From an uncultured Mordavella sp. (GTDB lineage Bacteria > Bacillota > Clostridia > Lachnospirales > Lachnospiraceae), in NCBI GenBank assembly GCA_902406105.1, contig CABPCP010000005.1, positions 1 through 64,000 on the forward strand: DNA of 64,000 nt. The letters are read 5' to 3'. Position 1 is the stretch's first letter, and each line of letters begins with the position of its first letter. Below, in pieces: positions 34,503 through 42,642 of this stretch. A program made the translations under genes and the position numbers. The notes under the pieces are model-generated. The model did no database searches. It saw only the letters and a program-made list of their open reading frames with translations, and had not been told where the DNA came from.

Positions 34503-35912
34503 TCATTTCCGGTGTTTCATATGTCTTCTATATTTTTTTCGTCTCTTCATCCGCAGGATCAGCCAAATGAATACCACGATCAGCACAGCCAGCAGGACAC
34601 AGGCCCCGCACAAGACGATTGTCTCAACGGTTCCTCTTCCATTCTCTCCCTGCGCTGCATTTGTGCCCAGTTTCTCAATCTTTGCGGTATGTTCCTGGAT
34701 GTAGGAATCGCTTAATTTCGCGCGGGCTGTTCCTACCGGGTTTCCCTCATAGGTATAATTCAATGTTGCCTGTCCGTTATTTTTATCATCCGGTACGATC
34801 TCCATATCCAAGTCGGAAAATTCCACCCCTTTTGGCAGCATCACATATCCTGTGCCTTCTTCATCCAGAATCTCTCCTATGTCTTCCGATGTTTCGTTTC
34901 CCGCGACGGGTGTCTTGGTAAAATTCTGAAACGCGTAATCAAACAGGTTCCTGGTATCTGTATAGTGGTGTCCGCTCTGGGACCGCAGTACCACGCATAC
35001 TAGCTGCGTCTCTCCGTTATCCGCCATTGTGATCAGCGTATTCAGCGCATCGGAAGTATATCCTGTTTTTCCGCCTACAGCGTATTGGTAATAATTGCTG
35101 TTGTTCGGATTCAGCATTTTATGCTTTTGCTGGAAAATGTGTTCTTCGCAGGTAGCTGAGGCCGGAATCTCATATTGGTGAGTCTGTACGATCTGAAAAA
35201 ATTCTGGATACTTAAATAATTCACTTCCGATCAGAGCCATATCTCTGGCGCAGGTATAATGATTTGGATCATGCAGCCCATTTGTATTCGCAAAATGAGA
35301 ATTATTACCGCCTAACAGCTTGCATTGAGCGTTCATTTGCTCAAGAAACCAGTTATAATCGTGACCCGTATTCTTCCCCACATTTTCTCCAACCGCATAG
35401 GCAGCCTCATTGGCAGAGGCCAGAAGCGTAGCATGCAGCGCCTGCTCCAGTGTGATCTGATCTCCTTCTTTCAGGCCAACGGAGGAATCTCCCGGCTGCA
35501 GGAAAGAAACACAATCATGAGAAAAGACCACGGGGTCTTCCATATTTCCATTCTCTAACGCTACCAGAGCAGTCAATACTTTCGTGATGCTGGCTGGATA
35601 TTCATGATCATCAATATTTTTCCCATAGAGGATAGAACCTGTTCCAGCTTCCATAACGATGGCCGCATCTCCGTAAGTTCCCGGTCCTTGGGGCCAGCCC
35701 TCCAGTTCATTTGTCTGGACTGGCATCTCATAGATTTCTTTTAACAGCGCTGCCTGTTTCTCCTCATCGGTCAGTTCTTCCTCCGAAGCTTCTTCTTCCT
35801 GGTTCTGTATTCCAGTTGCGTATACGTCTGCCTCTGTACCTGCGAGCAAAACAATGAATAACAGCATAATTGGGAAAATTCTCTTTCCCCTTTTTATCCA
35901 TTGGTTTTTCAT
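34503..35912 (-). CDS. D-alanyl-D-alanine carboxypeptidase (DacA/DacF type, S11)
   Basis: 469 residues: signal peptide (~12-32), penicillin-binding domain with SITK (Ser108, Lys111), SAN (~165-167) and KTG in VGGKTGYTS (~283), then a beta-rich C-terminal domain and a final membrane anchor (~434-458) followed by a basic tail KRRKKYRRHMKHRK. It trims the terminal D-Ala from peptidoglycan pentapeptides outside the membrane. AGGAG and AAAGGA precede the ATG. The C-terminal anchor is a transmembrane helix rather than the amphipathic helix of DacA. Confidence 0.93.
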   Translation of the reverse strand: MKNQWIKRGKRIFPIMLLFIVLLAGTEADVYATGIQNQEEEASEEELTDEEKQAALLKEIYEMPVQTNELEGWPQGPGTYGDAAIVMEAGTGSILYGKNIDDHEYPASITKVLTALVALENGNMEDPVVFSHDCVSFLQPGDSSVGLKEGDQITLEQALHATLLASANEAAYAVGENVGKNTGHDYNWFLEQMNAQCKLLGGNNSHFANTNGLHDPNHYTCARDMALIGSELFKYPEFFQIVQTHQYEIPASATCEEHIFQQKHKMLNPNNSNYYQYAVGGKTGYTSDALNTLITMADNGETQLVCVVLRSQSGHHYTDTRNLFDYAFQNFTKTPVAGNETSEDIGEILDEEGTGYVMLPKGVEFSDLDMEIVPDDKNNGQATLNYTYEGNPVGTARAKLSDSYIQEHTAKIEKLGTNAAQGENGRGTVETIVLCGACVLLAVLIVVFIWLILRMKRRKKYRRHMKHRK

Positions 35913-36013
35913 TTCCTTTGGCTCCTGTTCGTCTGAAGCGTCGCTGCCTCATCTACATTAGATTTTACCATATTTGTCATTTTATTACCAGAAAACAAAT
36001 TTTTTCAATTATC

Positions 36014-36056
36014 AAAAAAAGAGTGAAAATGATATTTCCAATCATTTTCACTCTTT
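36014..36056 (-). terminator. Intrinsic terminator after tRNA-Arg
   Basis: On the minus strand AAAGAGTGAAAATGAT (36056-36041), a 7-nt loop and ATCATTTTCACTCTTT (36033-36018) form a 16-bp stem, followed by more T. It starts five bases after the tRNA 3' end. Confidence 0.88.
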
Positions 36057-36060
36057 CCAG

Positions 36061-36132
36061 CGTTCCCTGCGAGAATCGAACTCACAACTAGCGCTTAGGA
36101 GGCGCTTGTTATATCCATTTAACTAAGGGAAC
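36061..36132 (-). tRNA. tRNA-Arg, anticodon CCU
   Basis: 72 nt. Acceptor stem GTTCCCT/AGGGAAC with discriminator G, D-arm around TAGTTAAATGGATA, anticodon stem AGCGC/GCGCT with loop CTCCTAA (anticodon CCU, reading AGG), and T-arm GTGAGTTCGATTCTCGC with the canonical TTCGATTC. CCA is not encoded. It lies ~50 bp after the DUF3881 gene, with its own terminator. Confidence 0.95.
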
Positions 36133-36185
36133 TTTTTCATGCCCAACAATTATACTGCATTTCCATAGAACTTGTCAAACACTAC

Positions 36186-37061
36186 TTAAAAATTTATCCT
36201 GCCTTGAAGCCAGATATTTCCTTTGAATCTGCGGCCGGGGGCTGGTTCTCCCATAATCTGGGCGGAAGGCGCGCATACGTCGAAGGTAAGTCCATTTACT
36301 TCCATACGCATGATCGTGATCTCCTCGCCGGACATCTCATTTTCCACTGCATGAAACTCTTGAATAGTGCCGAGGATAGAATAACTGTCGCACTCTACCC
36401 CATAAGGCATAATATAGGTGTCCACAATGCTGAAGATATCTTCTGTGACCAGCCTTCTGGAGACTTTCGAGTATGTATCAATATCGTCCAGCGTCAGACT
36501 CTCTATCGCTTCCGGATCCCCGCTTTTGGCAGCGCTTAATAACATCATCCGGTTCTGCACCTCTTCCTGCTGCTGGCGCTGCTGCATCGCGTCTTTTTGC
36601 ACTGGCAGAAGGACGGTGCCCTTTTTGCACAGTCCGGCCAGTGTAACAGATGAATATTTGACAGTTGTTTTGCTCATCTGCCGCTCTTTCATATACTCTG
36701 CCATATTCTGCAGATGGAAGATCAGGCTAATGCCGATCTTGATATCTTCACAGATCCCCACATACGCGTCCCGGTCGATACGTTTTTCCATTGTCACGTC
36801 CGCGTAAGATGTGACTCCCGTTCCAATAAAATAAGGGAAATAATACTGCCTTTTAAAACATTCATCCAAATCTATATCTCCACATGCTGAAATCCCTATT
36901 CCTGGAGCATATTCTTTTTTATATTCACAAAAATCTATGCCCTCTTCCTGAGAAATCAGTTCATGCTGAGTAAATGATGTTTCTACCTGTGTCAAGATTT
37001 CATACAATTGTTTTTTTGTTTTTACATTGTGAAAGCCGATGGCGTCCAGGTACTGATGCAT
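36186..37061 (-). CDS. DUF3881 family protein (Lachnospiraceae-type)
   Basis: 291 residues, soluble, no signal or membrane segment. The opening MHQYLDAIGFHNVKTKKQLYEILTQV and the middle YFPYFIGTGVTSYADVTMEKRIDRDAYVGICED match what I recall of DUF3881, a family of unknown function in Lachnospiraceae. A Gln-rich stretch (AMQQRQQQEEVQNR) lies near residue 160. It follows serS by 43 bp on the same strand, probably as the last coding gene of the soj-spo0J-DUF4446-serS run. The role is unknown. Confidence 0.72.
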   Translation of the reverse strand: MHQYLDAIGFHNVKTKKQLYEILTQVETSFTQHELISQEEGIDFCEYKKEYAPGIGISACGDIDLDECFKRQYYFPYFIGTGVTSYADVTMEKRIDRDAYVGICEDIKIGISLIFHLQNMAEYMKERQMSKTTVKYSSVTLAGLCKKGTVLLPVQKDAMQQRQQQEEVQNRMMLLSAAKSGDPEAIESLTLDDIDTYSKVSRRLVTEDIFSIVDTYIMPYGVECDSYSILGTIQEFHAVENEMSGEEITIMRMEVNGLTFDVCAPSAQIMGEPAPGRRFKGNIWLQGRINF

Positions 37062-37104
37062 ATTCTTTCCCTCATTTTTATAGAATCAATAGCGTCTTTA
37101 CTCG

Positions 37105-38391
37105 CTATTTCCTTCGGATTTCTGTCATATTTCCCATATATGGACGAAGAATTTCTGGTATTCTTACAGAACCGTCTTCCTGAAGATTATTTTCCAGGAA
37201 AGCGATCAACATTCTCGGCGGCGCTACGACCGTATTGTTTAATGTGTGAGCGAAGTATTTATTTCCGTCCGCTCCCTTTACCCGGATGCCAAGACGTCTT
37301 GCCTGAGCATCTCCTAAATTAGAGCAGCTTCCTACTTCAAAGTACTTCTTCTGTCTAGGAGACCATGCTTCTACATCGCAGGATTTTACTTTCAGATCAG
37401 CCAAATCGCCGGAACAACATTCCAGTGTCCGTACCGGAATATCCAGTGAACGGAATAAATCTACGGTATTCTGCCATAATTTATCATACCAGAACATACT
37501 GTCTTCCGGTTTGCAGACAACGATCATTTCCTGTTTCTCAAACTGATGGATACGGTATACGCCTCTCTCCTCGATTCCGTGCGCTCCTTTTTCTTTGCGG
37601 AAACAGGGAGAATAGCTGGTCAACGTCTGAGGAAGCTGATCCTCTGTCAGCATGGAATCAATAAATTTACCGATCATAGAATGTTCACTGGTACCAATAA
37701 GATACAGGTCTTCTCCCTCGATCTTATACATCATGGCGTCCATTTCGGCGAAACTCATTACTCCGGTCACTACATTGCTCCGGATCATAAATGGAGGGAT
37801 GCAGTAGGTAAAGCCCCGGTCGATCATAAAGTCTCTCGCGTAAGCGATCACTGCGGAATGTAATCTTGCGATATCTCCCATCAGATAATAAAAACCATTT
37901 CCCGCAACTTTTCCCGCGCTTTCCAGATCAATTCCGTTAAAACTTTCCATAATCTCTGTATGATACGGAATTTCAAAATCCGGCACTGCCGGCTCTCCAA
38001 ATTTTTCAATCTCTACATTTTCACTATCGTCTTTTCCGATCGGAACAGAAGGATCGATAATATTGGGGATTGTCATCATGATTTTTTTAATCCTGGCTTC
38101 TACATCCTTTTCTTCCGCGGAAAGTGTTTCTACCCTGTCAGCGTTAGCCTGAACTTTCTTTTTCAATTCTTCAGCTTCTTCTTTCTTCCCCTGGGCCATG
38201 CAGGCTCCGATCTCTTTAGAGATCTTATTCCGATCCGCGCGGAGCGCTTCTACTTCCTGCTTAATATCTCTATTCTTTTTATCTAATTCTAATACCTCAT
38301 CTACCAGCGGAAGTTTTTCATCCTGAAACTTTTTTTTGATATTTTCCTTAACTACATCTGGATTCATTCTCACAAATTTAATGTCTAACAT
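37105..38391 (-). CDS. serS: Seryl-tRNA synthetase
   Basis: 428 residues. An N-terminal two-helix coiled-coil arm (~30-100, KKNRDIKQEVEALRADRNKI...) grips tRNA-Ser; the class II core has motif 2 in YSPCFRKEKGAHGIEERGVYRIHQFEKQEMI and motif 3 in GADGNKYFAHTLNNTVVAPPRMLIAFLENN. AGGAGGAG precedes the ATG. It is 17 bp after the DUF4446 gene, with no T-box in front, so it is presumably transcribed with the upstream genes. Confidence 0.97.
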   Translation of the reverse strand: MLDIKFVRMNPDVVKENIKKKFQDEKLPLVDEVLELDKKNRDIKQEVEALRADRNKISKEIGACMAQGKKEEAEELKKKVQANADRVETLSAEEKDVEARIKKIMMTIPNIIDPSVPIGKDDSENVEIEKFGEPAVPDFEIPYHTEIMESFNGIDLESAGKVAGNGFYYLMGDIARLHSAVIAYARDFMIDRGFTYCIPPFMIRSNVVTGVMSFAEMDAMMYKIEGEDLYLIGTSEHSMIGKFIDSMLTEDQLPQTLTSYSPCFRKEKGAHGIEERGVYRIHQFEKQEMIVVCKPEDSMFWYDKLWQNTVDLFRSLDIPVRTLECCSGDLADLKVKSCDVEAWSPRQKKYFEVGSCSNLGDAQARRLGIRVKGADGNKYFAHTLNNTVVAPPRMLIAFLENNLQEDGSVRIPEILRPYMGNMTEIRRK

Positions 38392-38408
38392 TTTTTCTCC
38401 TCCTACTC

Positions 38409-38939
38409 TTATTTTTCCTTTGGTTCAATGTTATAGGGATCTTGATAAATAGCTTTGTCCAACGCTTCTGCTTCTTCCTCCGCCAATTCTACGTAACTTT
38501 CTCCTTTCACGATTTCTTTTACGTAGGTATAGCATCCTTCGCGGCTATGCATGGCGTTGATCACCCATCCGTTATTCTTGCCATCCAGCATTGCCAGAGC
38601 GAAACTTAGTTTTCCTCCCATTTCGTTAAAGGCGTCGTATTTGATAATTCCAAGTTTCTGATAATTTCTCTCTATTTTCCGGCTGATCTCACGGATGTCT
38701 GACCGGTTCTGCTTTGTTATTTTTAAGATGGCGTCTACTTCCGCAAATCTTTCCTGCATGCTTTCTTCTAAAGTTTTCCCATCTTTCCCCCGCATAAACG
38801 ACATATAACTGCTCTTTAGTCGGTTGTATTTCATTGTAACATTTACATAGAGCAGAAACAATACGATAAATAAAAGCAGCATAAATAAAAAAATAAATGC
38901 CGGATCTATTCCAAGTGAATTCAGTATACTATTTTCCAT
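38409..38939 (-). CDS. DUF4446 family protein
   Basis: 176 residues: one N-terminal membrane segment (~12-32), a helical segment (YNRLKSSYMSFMRGKDGKTLEESMQERFAEVDAILK...), and a conserved small domain NYQKLGIIKYDAFNEMGGKLSFALAMLDGKNNGWVINAMHSREGCYTYVKEIVKGES characteristic of DUF4446. Function unknown. It lies 6 bp after spo0J and 17 bp before serS; a link to chromosome segregation is suggested only by position. Confidence 0.85.
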   Translation of the reverse strand: MENSILNSLGIDPAFIFLFMLLLFIVLFLLYVNVTMKYNRLKSSYMSFMRGKDGKTLEESMQERFAEVDAILKITKQNRSDIREISRKIERNYQKLGIIKYDAFNEMGGKLSFALAMLDGKNNGWVINAMHSREGCYTYVKEIVKGESYVELAEEEAEALDKAIYQDPYNIEPKEK

Positions 38940-38945
38940 ATATCT

Positions 38946-39851
38946 TTAATCTTCCTTTCCAAGGCTTACGATCATATCGAACATACGTTCTAGTTCTTTG
39001 TCAGAATAATATTCTATTTCTATTTTTCCTTTTCCATTTCCTTTTGCTGATATGCTGACCTTTGTTCCTAGCGCCTCTATCATTCTATTTTCAAGATCTG
39101 TATAGACGAATTCATTCTGAACAACTTTCTTTGCTTTTGGTTTCTTAGGATTTTTAATATCCTTCACTAATTTTTCTGTCTCCCGGACGCTCAGCTTTTC
39201 ATCAAATACTCTTCCTGCAAGGTCATACTGCTGTTCATGGTCGTCAATAGCCAATAAGGCTCTTGCATGTCCTGTAGAAATCATATCATCAACGATCATC
39301 TGCTGTACTCTTTCGTCCAGCTTTAAAAGACGCATGGAATTAGTGACAGCTGTCCGGCTCTTCGATACGCGTTCCGCGACTTCATCTTGTTTCAGATGAA
39401 ATTCCTCTAACAGCTTTTTAAAGGCCATTGCTTCTTCAATCGGATTCAGGTTTTCTCTTTGAATATTTTCAATCAGGCCAATTTCCACAATTTCCTGTTC
39501 GCTGTAATCTTTAATGATCACGGGAACTTCTTTTATGCCTGCCAACTTTGCCGCACGCCATCTTCTTTCGCCCGCGATGATCTCATAGTAGTCTTTTCTT
39601 TTTCTTACAAGAAGGGGCTGAAGTACGCCAAACTGTTTGATGGAGTCTGCCAGTTCAAGAAGAGCGTCCTCTTCAAATTTTTTTCTTGGCTGTTCTCTAT
39701 TTGGTTCAACCATATTTATATTCATCATCTGTTCACCAGATTTTATTTCTTCCGATCTATTAGATGAATTTGCTGTTTCTGTCTTAATTGGCTTATTATC
39801 AGGAATCAGACTGTCTAATCCTTTTCCCAGTCCTTTCTTTTTGACCGCCAT
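38946..39851 (-). CDS. spo0J: Chromosome-partitioning protein ParB/Spo0J
   Basis: 301 residues. N-terminal CTP-binding domain with the PNREQPRKKF and GERRWRAAKLAG motifs, then ENIQRENLNPIEEA, a helix-turn-helix LKQDEVAERVSKSRTAVTNSMRLLKL that reads parS, and a C-terminal dimer domain. Loads at the three parS sites 0.9-1 kb upstream and spreads to recruit SMC; in spore formers it also affects sporulation entry through Soj. Directly downstream of soj (20-bp gap). Confidence 0.96.
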   Translation of the reverse strand: MAVKKKGLGKGLDSLIPDNKPIKTETANSSNRSEEIKSGEQMMNINMVEPNREQPRKKFEEDALLELADSIKQFGVLQPLLVRKRKDYYEIIAGERRWRAAKLAGIKEVPVIIKDYSEQEIVEIGLIENIQRENLNPIEEAMAFKKLLEEFHLKQDEVAERVSKSRTAVTNSMRLLKLDERVQQMIVDDMISTGHARALLAIDDHEQQYDLAGRVFDEKLSVRETEKLVKDIKNPKKPKAKKVVQNEFVYTDLENRMIEALGTKVSISAKGNGKGKIEIEYYSDKELERMFDMIVSLGKED

Positions 39852-39871
39852 ATGTCATTCCCCCTTCTGCT

Positions 39872-40642
39872 TTATTGATCCGTCTCTCTGTTGATAACTT
39901 CCTCGGCTAATCTCATATAGCTTTCAGAACCTGCCGATTTCGGATCATATTGATTGATCGGAATTCCATAACTCGGCGCTTCAGCGAGACGAATATTTCT
40001 GGGTATGATGGTTTTATAAATATTCTGGTGTAAATTATCTTTTACATTTTCCACTACTTGGAGTGATAAATTTGTTCTCGCATCGTACATTGTAAAAACC
40101 ACACCCTCAATCTCTAATTCCGGATTTAGTCTGCTTTTTACAAGATCTACTGTATGAATAAGCTGACTCAATCCTTCCAAAGCATAATATTCACATTGAA
40201 TAGGAACCAGTACGGATGTGGCTGTTGTCATCGCATTGATGGTAAGCATACTTAAAGAAGGCGGACAATCTATAATAATATAGTCGTATTCATCTTTAAT
40301 TTCTTGAATGATATTCCTTACGATATACTCCTTTTCTTCTACATCAATCAATTCTATTTCCGCAGCGGAAAGATCAATGTTTGCGGGAATAATATCAAGA
40401 TTTTCCATAATATTTTCTTTTAGCACTTCTTTTATTGTGGATTCTCCTATGATCAGATCATAGATTGTATCTTCGATGACATTCTTATCTACGCCAAGAC
40501 CGCTTGTCATATTCCCCTGCGGATCCATATCTACCGCCAGAACTTTTTTCCCTTTTTCAGCAAGGCATGAAGACAGATTAATTGCTGTAGTGGTCTTTCC
40601 AACTCCGCCTTTTTGGTTCGCGATGGCTATGATTCTTCCCAT
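39872..40642 (-). CDS. soj: Chromosome-partitioning ATPase ParA/Soj
   Basis: 256 residues. Deviant Walker A KGGVGKTTTAINLSSCLAEKGKKVLAVDMDPQGN at the N-terminus and DYIIIDCPPSLSMLT (Walker B) near residue 115. It binds DNA non-specifically in its ATP state and acts with Spo0J in origin segregation and control of DnaA. First gene of the soj-spo0J-DUF4446-serS-DUF3881 run; the promoter should lie in the parS-containing region upstream. Confidence 0.96.
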   Translation of the reverse strand: MGRIIAIANQKGGVGKTTTAINLSSCLAEKGKKVLAVDMDPQGNMTSGLGVDKNVIEDTIYDLIIGESTIKEVLKENIMENLDIIPANIDLSAAEIELIDVEEKEYIVRNIIQEIKDEYDYIIIDCPPSLSMLTINAMTTATSVLVPIQCEYYALEGLSQLIHTVDLVKSRLNPELEIEGVVFTMYDARTNLSLQVVENVKDNLHQNIYKTIIPRNIRLAEAPSYGIPINQYDPKSAGSESYMRLAEEVINRETDQ

Positions 40643-40706
40643 ATTATATCACCTTTCTTTAGACTTAAAATTAGTATAACACTTTTTCAATTTCTTATCT
40701 ACCAAA

Positions 40707-40722
40707 TGTTTCACGTGAAACA
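40707..40722. promoter_or_regulatory. parS: parS site 1
   Basis: Exact 16-bp consensus palindrome TGTTTCACGTGAAACA, the ParB/Spo0J binding site, 65 bp upstream of soj. Confidence 0.97.
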
Positions 40723-40744
40723 TATTTTTTCTGTTTATACCAAA

Positions 40745-40760
40745 TGTTTCACGTGAAACA
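40745..40760. promoter_or_regulatory. parS: parS site 2
   Basis: Second exact TGTTTCACGTGAAACA, 38 bp from site 1 (start to start). Confidence 0.97.
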
Positions 40761-40811
40761 TTATCTCTTTTATCTATGTTTATCAAAATATCTGTCGAAG
40801 AAAATCACAAA

Positions 40812-40827
40812 TGTTTCACGTGAAACA
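40812..40827. promoter_or_regulatory. parS: parS site 3
   Basis: Third exact TGTTTCACGTGAAACA, 67 bp from site 2, ~100 bp before the divergent hydrolase gene. Confidence 0.97.
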
Positions 40828-40928
40828 TTTGATATAGCACTTTCTATGTAGTATAATAATATCAAGAATTTTAAATACCCTTCGGTTTTAAATTTTCAAT
40901 ATTATTATGATAAGAAAGGTGTGAAAAC

Positions 40929-41900
40929 ATGAGTTGGAAAAAGAAGCTTGTTGCCGGAACTTCTCTGGCCGTCTTAAGCACTGTAACAATACACCTGATA
41001 AATAAATTCATCTTCCTTTCAGCTACTGTTGATGATCTTCTAAACAATCCTCCAGGCAGCTTTTACGAATGGAAGTTTGGAAGAATTTATTATACAAAAA
41101 AAGGTGAGGGAACTCCCCTTCTTCTTATCCATGATCTTTCTGTATATAGTTCGGGATATGAATGGAATAAAATTGCAAAAGATTTATCCAAAAACTATAC
41201 TGTATATACCATTGATCTCCCTGGATGCGGACGTTCCGATAAACCAAATATTACTTACACCAATTATCTTTTCGTTCAATTAGTACTTGATTTTATTAAG
41301 CACGTAATAGGAGAGAAGACGAAGATTATTTCCACAGGAGAATCTTGCTCATTTACAGCCGGCGCATGTCAAACGGAACCAGACATTATTGATGAAATGA
41401 TACTTATTAACCCTATTGACATAAAACAATTGGGGCGGATTCCTAATAAAAGGAGCAAAATGCTGACATGGATGATCAATACTCCTGTATTCGGAACATT
41501 TTTATATAATATGTTTGTAAAAGAGAAAAATATAGAGTCTTTATTTAAAGAAAAATATTTCTATCACTCAGAAAACGTGACTTCAGAAATGATAAAGACG
41601 TATTACGAATGTTCACATTCTGGCGGGGCCGTCTGCAAATATCTTTTTTCCAGTCAGATCGGCCGCTATACAACTGTCAATATGAAGCACTGTTTAAATT
41701 CGATCAACAACAGTATCTTCATTATTAGCGGAGAAGAAGATCTGTACCAGGAAACAGCGGAAGAGTACAAGGAAATCCTTCCTTCCATTGAGGTTGCTTC
41801 TATAAAAGGAACAAAATATCTTCCTCAATTAGAAGAGCCCGATAAATTCTTAGAACAGGTCAATATTTTATTTTCACAGCAAGAAGAAGAGCCATTGTAA
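40929..41900 (+). CDS. Alpha/beta-hydrolase fold protein, degenerate catalytic triad
   Basis: 323 residues with an N-terminal hydrophobic segment (~8-31), then an alpha/beta-hydrolase core: TPLLLIHDL (oxyanion strand), YTIDLPGCGRSDKP, a nucleophile elbow reading GESCS (Ser139) rather than GxSxG, and the acid Asp271 in ISGEEDLY. The usual C-terminal catalytic His is replaced: the His-loop reads GTKYLPQLEEP with Tyr297. Catalysis by the standard triad is therefore doubtful. It is divergent from soj across the parS sites, and its stop codon lies within a terminator shared with rsmG. Confidence 0.82.
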   Translation: MSWKKKLVAGTSLAVLSTVTIHLINKFIFLSATVDDLLNNPPGSFYEWKFGRIYYTKKGEGTPLLLIHDLSVYSSGYEWNKIAKDLSKNYTVYTIDLPGCGRSDKPNITYTNYLFVQLVLDFIKHVIGEKTKIISTGESCSFTAGACQTEPDIIDEMILINPIDIKQLGRIPNKRSKMLTWMINTPVFGTFLYNMFVKEKNIESLFKEKYFYHSENVTSEMIKTYYECSHSGGAVCKYLFSSQIGRYTTVNMKHCLNSINNSIFIISGEEDLYQETAEEYKEILPSIEVASIKGTKYLPQLEEPDKFLEQVNILFSQQEEEPL

Positions 41901-41915
41901 ATTACAATGGCTCTT
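41887..41915. terminator. Shared bidirectional terminator between the hydrolase gene and rsmG
   Basis: AAGAGCCATTGTAA (41887-41900) and TTACAATGGCTCTT (41902-41915) are perfect inverted arms flanked by A/T-rich ends. Both convergent stop codons (TAA on each strand) lie inside the hairpin. Confidence 0.88.
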
Positions 41916-42642
41916 TTCCTGGAAGTCCAGCTTTCCGTGGATACTTCTTTTTCGTCATTTCAATTTTTTTAATCTTTACAAAAGATCTATTGATATCTGT
42001 TCCTGGCAATGAAAATTTTAAAACATCTTCCAGCTTTCCTCCCAAAATGTTTACCGCCTTCTCAGAAGCTTTTAATTCTCCATCAACATCCCCGGACTTA
42101 TAAGAGATAAAAAAGCCGCCGCGCTTAATATAGGGAATGCAATATTCGGAAAGAGTAGAAAGGTTAGCGACTGCCCTGGATACACAGAGATCAAATTGTT
42201 CGCGATATTCTTTTCTTCTCGCGTAATCTTCAGCTCTTCCATGGATTGTCTCTATTCCTGACAGATTCAGCCGGTCTATGACTTCATTCAAAAACCGTAT
42301 CCTCTTATTCAGAGAGTCCAAAAGCGTGACCTCAAGTTCTGGAAAAAGAATCTTCAGAGGAATTCCAGGGAAACCGGCCCCAGTACCTATATCGATCACT
42401 TTTTGCCCATGATTTAAATCCATTACATTCACAAGAGAAATACTGTCTACGAAATGCTTTTTTACTACTTCCTGATAATCTACGATCGCTGTCAGGTTCA
42501 TAACTTGATTCCACTCAATAAGGATCTCATAATAATCCAAAAACTGCCGGACCATAGAATCTGTCAGTTTCACAGGAAACACTTCTATACTTTCCTTCAA
42601 AAATTTTTTCTGATCTTCTGTCACTCTATTTTTCCTTTCCAT
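41902..42642 (-). CDS. rsmG: 16S rRNA (guanine-527-N7)-methyltransferase
   Basis: 246 residues. SAM-binding motif [40 protein letters not shown], then HGRAEDYAR and [34 protein letters not shown]. Methylates G527 of 16S rRNA; loss confers low-level streptomycin resistance in the family. The gene overlaps the end of mnmG by 17 bp, with GGGAGGGG before its ATG. The last ~20 residues are basic ([13 protein letters not shown]). Confidence 0.95.
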   Translation of the reverse strand: MERKNRVTEDQKKFLKESIEVFPVKLTDSMVRQFLDYYEILIEWNQVMNLTAIVDYQEVVKKHFVDSISLVNVMDLNHGQKVIDIGTGAGFPGIPLKILFPELEVTLLDSLNKRIRFLNEVIDRLNLSGIETIHGRAEDYARRKEYREQFDLCVSRAVANLSTLSEYCIPYIKRGGFFISYKSGDVDGELKASEKAVNILGGKLEDVLKFSLPGTDINRSFVKIKKIEMTKKKYPRKAGLPGKEPL

